5,039 nucleotides of DNA. Origin: JBFKUL01 sp041635755. Lineage in GTDB: Bacteria > Pseudomonadota > Gammaproteobacteria > Burkholderiales > SG8-39. Both the position numbers and the translations under genes were made by a program. Below, in pieces: positions 1 through 5,039 of this stretch. The stretch spans positions 1-5,039 of the forward strand of contig JBFKUL010000236.1 of assembly GCA_041635755.1 (NCBI GenBank). The letters run 5' to 3'. The notes under the pieces were generated by a model. That model worked only from the letters and a program-made list of their open reading frames with translations, made no database searches and was not told the DNA's origin. The first letter of the stretch is position 1. Every line of letters begins with the position of its first letter.

Positions 1-603
1 GGCATTACGGACCCGGGCGCAATCTCGCGCGTGCTCCACAAGCAGCGACGCGAGCTGGAAGCGATCTCCGCGCTCGATTTTTTTCCCGGCGCCGCACGCG
101 ATCGCGCCCAGCAGACGCTTGCCGACGCCGAACTGGCGGTGCAGAAGCTGCTCTTTCCCGCTGGCATGCCGCGCGCGCAGGGGCGAGCGCCGCGCGTGCT
201 CGGCCGCACTTGGGCGACCCGCAAGCCGCTCTGGGCCGACCGGCTGGGCTGTGCGTGGCTGATTCGTCGCTTCATCGATCCCGAGGCGAGCCTGCGCTGG
301 CTCGAGAAAGGCGAGTCCTGTCCCACCAACGCGATCGACTTTGCCTACGACGGCGCGCGCTATGCGAACCGCGACGGGCGCGTAACTTTCGAGGAGATGG
401 TGGAACAATTTGGCCTGTCGTCGCATGCGGCGCTCGGCAGGATCGGCGCCATCGTGCGCTCGCTCGAGCAGCACGACCGACCGGTTCCGGAGGCGGCGGG
501 CGTGCAAACGCTGCTGCAGGGCGGCAAGCGCCGCGCGACCGGCGAGGATGAGCTGCTGCGCGAGGCGGAGAAAACGTTCGATCTGCTGTTCGACGCTTTC
601 TGA
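1..603 (+). CDS. chrB: ChrB-family chromate resistance protein, C-terminal part (5' end outside window)
   Basis: The reading frame is open from the first base to the TGA at 601-603, giving 200 visible residues with no convincing start, so the gene begins upstream. The GTG at 31 is internal to conserved family sequence and is not a credible start. Visible residues 12-45 resemble the helical linker of full-length ChrB, including DFFP at residues 26-29. Residues 70-200 match the ChrB C-terminal domain: TWATR (70-74), then DRLGCAWLIRRFIDPEA (80-96), then TFEEM (129-133). In Cupriavidus and Ochrobactrum, ChrB is associated with chromate-responsive regulation of the ChrA efflux pump. Many homologues are uncharacterised, so the biochemical role here is inferred. 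At residues 123-128, where I recall a His and a Cys in many homologues, this protein has Asn123 and Val128. No chrA follows; it could lie upstream. The family call is strong, the gene symbol less so. Confidence 0.85.
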   Translation, partial: GITDPGAISRVLHKQRRELEAISALDFFPGAARDRAQQTLADAELAVQKLLFPAGMPRAQGRAPRVLGRTWATRKPLWADRLGCAWLIRRFIDPEASLRWLEKGESCPTNAIDFAYDGARYANRDGRVTFEEMVEQFGLSSHAALGRIGAIVRSLEQHDRPVPEAAGVQTLLQGGKRRATGEDELLREAEKTFDLLFDAF

Positions 604-633
604 GCGCCGCGGCGCACCGTCAGCGGCGCTTTT
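603..633 (+). terminator. Probable intrinsic terminator of chrB
   Basis: AGCGCCGC at 603-610 pairs perfectly with GCGGCGCT at 623-630 across a 12-base loop and is followed directly by a run of four T (630-633). The left arm begins on the last base of the chrB stop codon. The same DNA covers the stop codon of the minus-strand protease gene at 620-622. The T run is short and lies only on the plus-strand side, so it would stop chrB transcripts rather than protease transcripts. A 12-base perfect palindrome at 604-615 could form a competing fold. Confidence 0.55.
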
Positions 634-2065
634 CGCGCAACTCCTCGCTATGCCGCGCGCGCAGTTCCTTGAGTCGCGCCTCGACCGCGGAGAGCTGATA
701 GAAATCGCCATCGCCCGCGGCACGCGCGAGCTGCAGCTGCTCGATCGCCGCGGGCAGACTGCCCTGCAGCACGTAGAGCTCGGCCTGCGACTGGTGCTGC
801 AGCAGCCGCCGGCCCAGCGCGGCGTAGGTCTGCGCCTGCAGCCGAATCAGGCGTGCGTCGCGTGGGTGCATGCGCAGCTGCTCACCGATCAGCGCGATCG
901 CGGCCTCGTTGCGCCCGGCCTCCTGCAGCGCGCTTGCCGTATCGTAGGCGAGAAAGCGCCGGTTCGGGAATTTCGTCATTGCCTCGCGAAGCGTCGCGAG
1001 CGCCGCCTCGCGCTGCCCGAGCGCGCGCTGCACGCGCGCGGCGAGGGATTCGATCATCGGGCTCGACGCTTTGGTGGCGCGCAACCGGTCGAGCTCGGCC
1101 GCCGCCTGGCGCGGCTCCTCGGCTCGCAGCAACGCGCTGACCAGGCCATAGCGTGCCGCGGCCTCGCTCGCGTAGCGCCGGTCACGCAGTGCGGCTGAAA
1201 TCTGCGTGACAGCCTCTTTCGCGTCGCCGGTTTCGGCGCGCAGCTTCGCGCGCACCAGATGGAACTCGAGGCTGTCCAGGCGCTGCCGGTACTGGAGCGT
1301 CGCGGCGCGCCCTTCGACGTCCGCGATGCGCTCGCTCGTCACCGGATGGGTGCGCAGGTAGCTCGGCACCGAGCCGTCGTCGGCAACGCGCGTCTGGCGC
1401 TGCAGCTTGTCGAAGAACACGCCCATGGCGCGCGCATCGAACCCGGCCTCGGAAAGCGTCTGCATGCCAATACGGTCGGCTTCACGCTCGAAGTCGCGGG
1501 TGTAATTGAGCTGCGACTGGATGGCGCCGGCCTGCACCGCGGCCGCGGCCCCGCCCGCGAGGTCGGGACGCGAGCGCCCGAGCAGGATCGCCGCGGCGAT
1601 CGCGGCCAGCGCCGGGACCGCCAGCTGCTGCTGCGCGCCGATCAGGCGCGCGATATGGCGCTGGGTGACATGCGCAATCTCATGGGCGAGGACCGCGGCC
1701 AACTCGGACTCGCTTTCGGCCGCCAGCAGGAGCCCGGTGTGCACGCCGATAAAGCCTCCGGGCAGTGCGAACGCGTTGATCGATGGATCGCGCATGGCGA
1801 AGAACTCGAAGTCCTGGCGGACCTGCGGCGCACCGGCGAGCAGCGCCACGCCGAGGCGCTCGAGATAGTCGACGATCTCCGGTTCGTCGAGATAGCTGCG
1901 GTCGCGCGAGCGGATGTCGCGCATGATGCTTTCGCCGACGGTGCGCTCCATCTGCGGCGTAAGCGTGGCGTCCGCGGTGCCACCGAGATCCGGCAGCGTC
2001 TGCGCCCACGCCCCGGGCAGGGCGATGACCGCAACCAAGAGAGCGGAAGAAACCAGTCTGCGCAC
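620..2065 (-). CDS. bepA: Secreted M48 zinc metalloprotease with TPR repeats, BepA/YfgC type
   Basis: This gene encodes 481 residues, close to the 487 of E. coli BepA, a periplasmic protease/chaperone that supports outer-membrane protein (LptD) assembly and degrades stalled substrates. The chosen start is GTG at 2065. It is followed at once by a signal peptide: MRRL, a hydrophobic stretch at residues 5-16, and a likely cleavage site AWA/Q at 19-22. The M48 domain has the zinc motif HEIAH (128-132), with Glu129 catalytic, and the third ligand Glu195 in EREAD. His240 in LRTHPVTSERI matches the regulatory 'switch' histidine of BepA. Residues about 260-470 are helical TPR-like repeats ending in a conserved AAIEQLQLAR segment. 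The ribosome binding site is weak (GGGG abutting the GTG). A GTG at 2104 would add 13 residues and spoil the signal peptide. The gene is divergent from moaC and convergent with chrB. The M48-TPR family is certain; orthology to BepA is inferred. Confidence 0.93.
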   Translation of the reverse strand: MRRLVSSALLVAVIALPGAWAQTLPDLGGTADATLTPQMERTVGESIMRDIRSRDRSYLDEPEIVDYLERLGVALLAGAPQVRQDFEFFAMRDPSINAFALPGGFIGVHTGLLLAAESESELAAVLAHEIAHVTQRHIARLIGAQQQLAVPALAAIAAAILLGRSRPDLAGGAAAAVQAGAIQSQLNYTRDFEREADRIGMQTLSEAGFDARAMGVFFDKLQRQTRVADDGSVPSYLRTHPVTSERIADVEGRAATLQYRQRLDSLEFHLVRAKLRAETGDAKEAVTQISAALRDRRYASEAAARYGLVSALLRAEEPRQAAAELDRLRATKASSPMIESLAARVQRALGQREAALATLREAMTKFPNRRFLAYDTASALQEAGRNEAAIALIGEQLRMHPRDARLIRLQAQTYAALGRRLLQHQSQAELYVLQGSLPAAIEQLQLARAAGDGDFYQLSAVEARLKELRARHSEELREKRR

Positions 2066-2112
2066 CCCGATATGATAGCGTTCCGGAGGTCGAGTTCCGT
2101 TCACGCGGGGAG
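2066..2112. promoter_or_regulatory. Divergent intergenic region between the protease gene and moaC
   Basis: Only 47 bases separate the two divergent start codons, so control signals for both genes must lie here or inside the coding sequences. TATGAT at 2071-2076 resembles a plus-strand -10 box for moaC. The overlapping TATCAT at 2072-2077 (minus strand) resembles a -10 box, but it lies too close to the protease start to serve the GTG at 2065 easily. I found no convincing -35 element for either. GGAGG at 2085-2089 is 23 bases from the moaC ATG, too far to be its ribosome binding site. Confidence 0.35.
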
Positions 2113-2622
2113 ATGCAGCTGGCGGCGAAATCCAAACGTGTGCTGACGCATTTCGATGGCGCCGGGCGCGCGCATATGGTCGACGTCGGCGCCAAGGCGC
2201 GCACCCACCGCGTAGCCGTGGCTTCGGGCCGCATCGCGATGCAGCGCTCGACGTTGCGCATGATCGCATCGGGCACCGCCAAGAAGGGCGACGTGCTCGG
2301 CATCGCGCGCATCGCCGCGATCCAGGCGGCCAAGCGCACTGCGGAGCTGGTACCGCTCGCGCATCCGATCGCGCTGACGCGCGTGGCGGTCGAGTTTGCG
2401 CTGCAGGACCGGCCTCCATGCGTGAAGGTCGTGACGCGCGTCGAATGCCGCGGCCAGACCGGCGTCGAGATGGAAGCGCTGACCGCTGCGGCGGTTGCCC
2501 TGCTGACCATTTACGATATGGCGAAGTCGGTCGATCGCGGCATGTCGCTGCATGACGTGCAGCTCGAGGAAAAGCGCGGCGGCAAGTCCGGGCGTTTTCG
2601 ACGCGCCTCCCCCAGCGACTGA
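2113..2622 (+). CDS. moaC: Cyclic pyranopterin monophosphate synthase (molybdenum cofactor biosynthesis)
   Basis: The product has 169 residues. MoaC works with MoaA in the first step of molybdenum cofactor synthesis: it converts the cyclic GTP intermediate made by MoaA (3',8-cyclo-GTP) into cyclic pyranopterin monophosphate in the cytoplasm. The sequence matches E. coli MoaC throughout with a constant offset of seven residues. Key positions are Lys58 in KKGD, His84 in PLAHP, Glu119 and Glu121 in GVEMEAL, and Asp135 and Lys138 in TIYDMAK; they correspond to E. coli Lys51, His77, Glu112, Glu114, Asp128 and Lys131. The usual Cys of PLCHP is Ala here. The tail GGKSG (156-160) is the typical C-terminus. 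The ATG at 2113 has a purine-rich GGGGAG directly against it, which is poor spacing; a GTG at 2140 would start the protein at LTHFD, closer to the E. coli length. No Moco riboswitch fits the 47 bases upstream. Confidence 0.95.
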   Translation: MQLAAKSKRVLTHFDGAGRAHMVDVGAKARTHRVAVASGRIAMQRSTLRMIASGTAKKGDVLGIARIAAIQAAKRTAELVPLAHPIALTRVAVEFALQDRPPCVKVVTRVECRGQTGVEMEALTAAAVALLTIYDMAKSVDRGMSLHDVQLEEKRGGKSGRFRRASPSD

Positions 2623-2777
2623 TTCGGCCGACACATGAGACGATAAATACAATTGATTTTTTGGGGCTTTTCTAATACCCGCACAGCCGTTACTATCAAA
2701 AACTGAGGGTTTTCGCGCGGCAATCGATTTTCCGAGGCGCGTCAGAACCAATGCCCCCACGGGGGAGTCGAAAAGCA

Positions 2778-2805
2778 GCGTGCCCGCGCAGTCGCGGGTG
2801 AACGC
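2778..2805 (+). other. Stem-loop in the leader upstream of soxY
   Basis: CCCGCG at 2783-2788 pairs perfectly with CGCGGG at 2793-2798 around the four-base loop CAGT. Two G-U type pairs extend it to 2781 and 2800. After a two-base bulge, GCG at 2778-2780 pairs with CGC at 2803-2805. It is not followed by a T run, so it is not an intrinsic terminator. It lies 53 bases before the soxY start and could be an mRNA leader structure, or chance in GC-rich DNA. Confidence 0.4.
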
Positions 2806-2844
2806 GGTGATGGATCGCGCCGGGCCCCTGGTCCGGGCAATACT

Positions 2845-2854
2845 GGAGGAGGAG
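2845..2854 (+). promoter_or_regulatory. Extended ribosome binding site of soxY
   Basis: GGAGGAGGAG holds a perfect AGGAGG core at 2847-2852, five bases before the ATG at 2858. It decides the soxY start against the in-frame upstream codons GTG at 2780 and ATG at 2810, which have no comparable site and would place extra residues before the Tat signal. Confidence 0.85.
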
Positions 2855-2857
2855 TCA

Positions 2858-3328
2858 ATGCACGTGGAACGTAGACGGGTGCTGAAGGGCGCCGGCGCTA
2901 CCGGGGCGCTTGCGCTCGCGGCTGCGGCCGGGCTGCTAAAGCCGGAACGGGTACTGGCGGCCGCCTGGCCGAAGAACGCCTTCGACGCCAAATCGGCCGA
3001 CGACGCACTGAAAAGCCTGGGCGCGTCGAGCGCCGTCGAGAGCAAGGACGTGTTGATCGAGGCGCCGCAGATTGCCGAGAACGGCTCGGTGGTGCCGATC
3101 GAGGTTACCAGCAACGTGCCGGGCACCAAGTCGATCATGGTGTTGATCGAGAAGAATCCCCACCCGCTCGCCGGGCAATTTCATTTCATGGAGGGCGCGG
3201 TGCCCTTCGTCAAGCTCAACGTCAAGATGGGCGAGTCCTCCAATATCCGCGTCGTTGCGGAGGCCGGCGGCAAGCATTACGTCGCCACCAAGGAGGTCAA
3301 GGTCACCATCGGCGGTTGCGGCGGATAA
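2858..3328 (+). CDS. soxY: SoxY, sulfur-carrier subunit of the thiosulfate-oxidising SoxYZ complex
   Basis: The product has 156 residues. SoxY, in complex with SoxZ, carries sulfur intermediates in the periplasm on a cysteine near its C-terminus. Here the protein ends in GGCGG with Cys154, the hallmark of the carrier arm. The N-terminus is a twin-arginine signal: ERRRVLK at residues 4-10, a hydrophobic Ala/Leu segment at about 15-27, and cleavage probably near Ala34-Ala36. Export by Tat fits known SoxY, which carries SoxZ along folded and in complex. The mature part begins WPKNAFDAKS, as usual for the family, and has the expected beta-sandwich pattern. The start at 2858 follows a very strong ribosome binding site. 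Sixteen bases separate its stop from soxZ, so the two are surely co-transcribed. No abnormal feature is seen. Confidence 0.97.
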   Translation: MHVERRRVLKGAGATGALALAAAAGLLKPERVLAAAWPKNAFDAKSADDALKSLGASSAVESKDVLIEAPQIAENGSVVPIEVTSNVPGTKSIMVLIEKNPHPLAGQFHFMEGAVPFVKLNVKMGESSNIRVVAEAGGKHYVATKEVKVTIGGCGG

Positions 3329-3344
3329 CAGGAGGAGACCGAAC

Positions 3345-3656
3345 ATGGCAGACCCGATGAAAGCCCGCGCGTCGATGAAGGGCGATGTCGCCGAGATTCG
3401 CGTACTGATGGGCCATCCGATGGAGACCGGTGATCGCAAGGGCTCGGACGGCAAGCCGATTCCGCGTCATTTCATCCAGAACGTCACCGTCAAGCTGAAC
3501 GGCAAGACGGTCGTGGAGGGCAACATCAGCCAGGCCGTATCGCGCAACCCGGTGTTCTCGTTCCGCGTCAAAGGCGCAAAGGCCGGCGACAAGGTCGAGA
3601 TCAGCTGGCTCGATAACAAGGGCGCGACCAACAAGACCGACGCGGCGATCGCCTGA
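3345..3656 (+). CDS. soxZ: SoxZ, partner subunit of the SoxYZ sulfur carrier
   Basis: The product has 103 residues, the normal length for SoxZ. It forms the heterodimer that holds SoxY and presents the swinging cysteine arm to SoxAX, SoxB and SoxCD. Family motifs include IRVLMGHPMETGDRK (residues 18-32), IPRHFI (39-44) and the SRNPVFSFRVKG segment near residues 66-77. There is no signal peptide, which is expected because SoxZ is carried across the membrane with Tat-exported SoxY. AGGAGG at 3330-3335 lies nine bases before the ATG. The protein has no cysteine, so all thiol chemistry of the complex rests on SoxY. It is followed by a 63-base gap with a hairpin before soxA. Confidence 0.97.
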   Translation: MADPMKARASMKGDVAEIRVLMGHPMETGDRKGSDGKPIPRHFIQNVTVKLNGKTVVEGNISQAVSRNPVFSFRVKGAKAGDKVEISWLDNKGATNKTDAAIA

Positions 3657-3667
3657 GCAACGACGAA

Positions 3668-3689
3668 CCGGACGCTGGTACGCGTCCGG
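3668..3689 (+). other. Perfect hairpin between soxZ and soxA
   Basis: CCGGACGC (3668-3675) and GCGTCCGG (3682-3689) are perfect inverted repeats around the six-base loop TGGTAC. The arms lie wholly in the 63-base gap, 11 bases after the soxZ stop. The following bases are A-rich rather than T-rich, so this is not a standard intrinsic terminator. It may mark an mRNA processing or stability point that sets SoxYZ and SoxAX levels apart, or partial termination; either role is inferred. Confidence 0.6.
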
Positions 3690-3719
3690 CGGTGAAAAAC
3701 AACCAAGGAGGAGGTTGCG

Positions 3720-4526
3720 ATGCGTGCACTTCAACGCAACGCGCTGCTGACGGCGACGGCGCTGGCCCTTGTGGCCGCGCCGGCACTCGCGCAGGACGAG
3801 AAAAAGGAAATCCAGAAGTACCAGCAGATGCTCACCGAGGGCAGCCCGGTCGAGCTGTTTGAGCTGCAGGGCGAGGCGCTGTGGAACAAGCCACAGGGAC
3901 CGAAGAACGCCTCGCTCCAGAAGTGCGACCTCGGGCAAGGCCCAGGCGTCGTCAAGCGCGCGTACGCCACGATGCCCCGCTATTTCGCCGACGCGGATCG
4001 CGTCATGGACCTCGAGACGCGGCTCGTCCACTGCATGATGACACTTCAGGGACGCACGTTCGACGAGATCACCAAGCGCGTGTTCGGCAACGCCGATCGG
4101 CCCTCCGAGATGGAGTTGATCGTATTCTACGTGGTGGGCCAGTCGCGTGGCGTCAAGATGGCGGCGCCGGTCTCTCACCCGAAGGAAAAGGAATCGGTCG
4201 GGCTCGGCAAGAAGATCTTCTTCTACCGCGCCGGCGCGTGGGACTTTTCCTGCGCCTCGTGCCATGGCGAGGAGGGCAAGCGCATTCGCATGCAGGATCT
4301 TCCGATCCTGAGCGACCCTTCGGGCGCGCGCTCTTATGCGACTTGGCCCGCCTACCGGGTCTCCAACAGCGGCTTGCACACCATGCAGTGGCGCATCAAC
4401 GATTGCTACCGGCAGATGCGCTTCCCGGAGCCGAACTTCACGTCGGAGGCGACGGTCGCGCTGACGCACTACATGGCGGTGGTCGCCAAGGGTGAGCCGT
4501 ATGACGGCCCCGGCACCAAGCGCTAA
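3720..4526 (+). CDS. soxA: SoxA, cytochrome c subunit of L-cysteine S-thiosulfotransferase (single-haem form)
   Basis: The product has 268 residues. SoxA with SoxX forms the periplasmic haem enzyme that oxidatively joins thiosulfate to the carrier cysteine of SoxY, the entry step of the Sox pathway. A Sec signal peptide spans residues 1-24 (MRALQR, hydrophobic core, APALA/QDE). The only haem-binding motif is CASCH at 178-182. Cys229 in RINDCYRQMR corresponds to the active-site cysteine, known as a persulfide and haem ligand in other SoxA proteins. The N-terminal domain has no CxxCH; it holds single cysteines Cys69 (QKCDLGQGPGVVK) and Cys105 (LVHCMMTLQG), which probably form the disulfide that replaces the extra haem in single-haem (Starkeya-like, type II) SoxA. 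AGGAGG at 3706-3711 lies eight bases before the ATG. Its stop is 12 bases from soxX, indicating co-translation of the two partners. Confidence 0.96.
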   Translation: MRALQRNALLTATALALVAAPALAQDEKKEIQKYQQMLTEGSPVELFELQGEALWNKPQGPKNASLQKCDLGQGPGVVKRAYATMPRYFADADRVMDLETRLVHCMMTLQGRTFDEITKRVFGNADRPSEMELIVFYVVGQSRGVKMAAPVSHPKEKESVGLGKKIFFYRAGAWDFSCASCHGEEGKRIRMQDLPILSDPSGARSYATWPAYRVSNSGLHTMQWRINDCYRQMRFPEPNFTSEATVALTHYMAVVAKGEPYDGPGTKR

Positions 4527-4538
4527 AGGGGGAACGCC

Positions 4539-5039
4539 ATGACCAGCAGATTCAAGTTCATTTCCGTCGCTGTCGTCGGCGCGGCGCTGACCGCGGCCTG
4601 CGCCAGCATTCCCGAGCCGAGCACGGAGAAAGTCGCCGCGGTCTACAAGCGCGACTTCCACGCGCGTGGTCAGGCCAAGATCGATTGGGTCGTGCAAGAC
4701 GAGGTGCAGAGGATCTGCACCGAGACCGACGATCGGCCGCCCGCCGAGGTGGCCAAGCGGCTCGAGGCGGAGCAGATGAAGACCGTCAAGTTTCCCGAGG
4801 GCAGTCTAATCGGCGACTGGAAGAACGGCCACAAGATCGCGGCGAGCGGCCGCGGCATGACCTGGCGCGACAAGCCCGACGCCGAGAACGGCGGCAGTTG
4901 CTACAACTGCCATCAGCTCGCCCCCGAGGAGCAGTCCTACGGCACGCTCGGCCCGAGCCTGAAGGGTTTCGGCAAGGTGCGCGGCAACAGCATGGAAATT
5001 CAGCGTTACGCGTACGGCAAGATCTACAACTCGAAGGCC
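4539..5039 (+). CDS. soxX: SoxX, cytochrome c subunit of SoxAX (3' end outside window)
   Basis: The frame is open from the ATG at 4539 to the window edge, giving 167 residues. AAGGGGGA at 4526-4533, overlapping the end of soxA, is the ribosome binding site. SoxX is the electron-accepting partner of SoxA. The haem motif is CYNCH at 121-125, followed by the family pattern YGTLGPSLKGFGKVRG (134-149) and QRYAYGKIYN (155-164). The distal methionine ligand, expected in a later CSNMPRFG-like segment, lies beyond the edge. Before the haem motif there is a long region of about 100 residues, as in the extended SoxX of type II enzymes, with an extra Cys60. The export signal (residues 1-22) ends in LTAACAS. 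Cys21 could be a lipidated residue, but Thr18 fits the lipobox poorly, and cleavage by signal peptidase I after Ala22 is equally possible. The truncation is only the window edge. Confidence 0.95.
   Translation, partial: MTSRFKFISVAVVGAALTAACASIPEPSTEKVAAVYKRDFHARGQAKIDWVVQDEVQRICTETDDRPPAEVAKRLEAEQMKTVKFPEGSLIGDWKNGHKIAASGRGMTWRDKPDAENGGSCYNCHQLAPEEQSYGTLGPSLKGFGKVRGNSMEIQRYAYGKIYNSKA

Larger units (their letters stand above)
2623..2857 (+). promoter_or_regulatory. Probable promoter and 5' leader region of the sox operon
   Basis: These 235 bases have no credible gene. The first part, about 2636-2735, is markedly AT-rich in an otherwise GC-rich window, which is typical of a promoter. Candidate elements are TTGATT (2653-2658), TCTAAT (2671-2676) and TACTAT (2691-2696), but no pair has good -35/-10 spacing, so I do not assign a promoter. 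An 8-base palindrome, AATCGATT, lies at 2722-2729. AAAAC (2699-2703) is inverted as GTTTT (2709-2713). CCCCC (2754-2758) is inverted as GGGGG (2761-2765). Any of these could be a regulator site; I cannot match one to a known Sox repressor operator. The second half is GC-rich and can fold before soxY. Confidence 0.5.

Noticed and set aside
2066..2112. Molybdenum cofactor riboswitch upstream of moaC
   Set aside because: Only 47 bases separate the divergent starts, too short for that riboswitch, and no matching structure was seen.
1259..2146. Plus-strand open frame of 295 codons inside the protease gene
   Set aside because: It mirrors the HEIAH-containing protease on the other strand and has no recognisable fold of its own.
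620..2419. Longer 599-residue version of the minus-strand protease starting at 2419
   Set aside because: The extra 118 N-terminal residues are low-complexity antisense of moaC, and the signal peptide begins only at the GTG at 2065.
2699..2713. AAAAC/GTTTT inverted repeat as a terminator of moaC
   Set aside because: The stem is only five mostly A-T pairs, and there is no GC-rich stem before the T run, so it would not terminate well.
2780..2857. In-frame upstream extension of soxY from GTG 2780 or ATG 2810
   Set aside because: It would put 16-26 residues before the twin-arginine signal, and it lacks the strong ribosome binding site found before 2858.
2101..3138. Minus-strand open frame of 345 codons across moaC, the leader and soxY
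   Set aside because: It is antisense to two recognised genes, has no recognisable domain and crosses the promoter region.
3303..4697. Long minus-strand open frame of 464 codons opposite soxZ, soxA and the start of soxX
   Set aside because: It is a shadow of high-GC coding DNA: composition is Arg/His/Leu-rich without family motifs, and the plus-strand sox genes are unambiguous.

Overview
The window is GC-rich and bacterial. It most likely comes from a proteobacterium, and the gene order and protein flavour suggest a betaproteobacterial sulfur oxidiser. This placement is inferred from a BepA-type M48 protease gene divergent from moaC and from a soxYZAX cluster with a single-haem SoxA. No rRNA, tRNA or species-specific marker is present to confirm it. 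The right half is the start of a thiosulfate-oxidising Sox operon and the left half is housekeeping or stress genes.

Layout. (1) 1-603, plus strand: the C-terminal 200 residues of a ChrB-family chromate-resistance protein whose start lies off the left edge. It ends in a probable intrinsic terminator at 603-633. (2) 620-2065, minus strand: a complete secreted M48 metalloprotease with TPR repeats (BepA/YfgC type), convergent with chrB. (3) 2066-2112: a 47-base divergent intergenic region. (4) 2113-2622, plus strand: moaC, an enzyme of molybdenum cofactor biosynthesis. (5) 2623-2857: a non-coding stretch of 235 bases with an unusually AT-rich first part and dyads in its second part, the likely promoter and leader of the sox genes. 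(6) 2858-5039, plus strand: soxY, soxZ, soxA and the 5' part of soxX. They are closely spaced and co-directional, with strong Shine-Dalgarno sequences at soxY, soxZ and soxA. A perfect 8-bp hairpin sits between soxZ and soxA. There is no gene-free stretch longer than 300 bases.

How the genes work together. SoxYZ is the periplasmic carrier; the sulfur substrate is attached to the cysteine of the GGCGG tail of SoxY. SoxAX is the c-type cytochrome pair that oxidatively couples thiosulfate to that cysteine. SoxB (thiol hydrolase) and possibly SoxCD would be expected beyond the right edge or elsewhere in the genome. MoaC makes the pterin precursor of the molybdenum cofactor, which SoxCD-type or SorAB-type sulfite dehydrogenases need, but its position here may be ordinary synteny with the M48 gene.

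I see no mobile element, CRISPR array, phage gene or clearly novel system. The points most worth checking are the single-haem (type II-like) SoxA, a possible but imperfect lipobox in SoxX, the hairpin between soxZ and soxA, and the structured sox leader.
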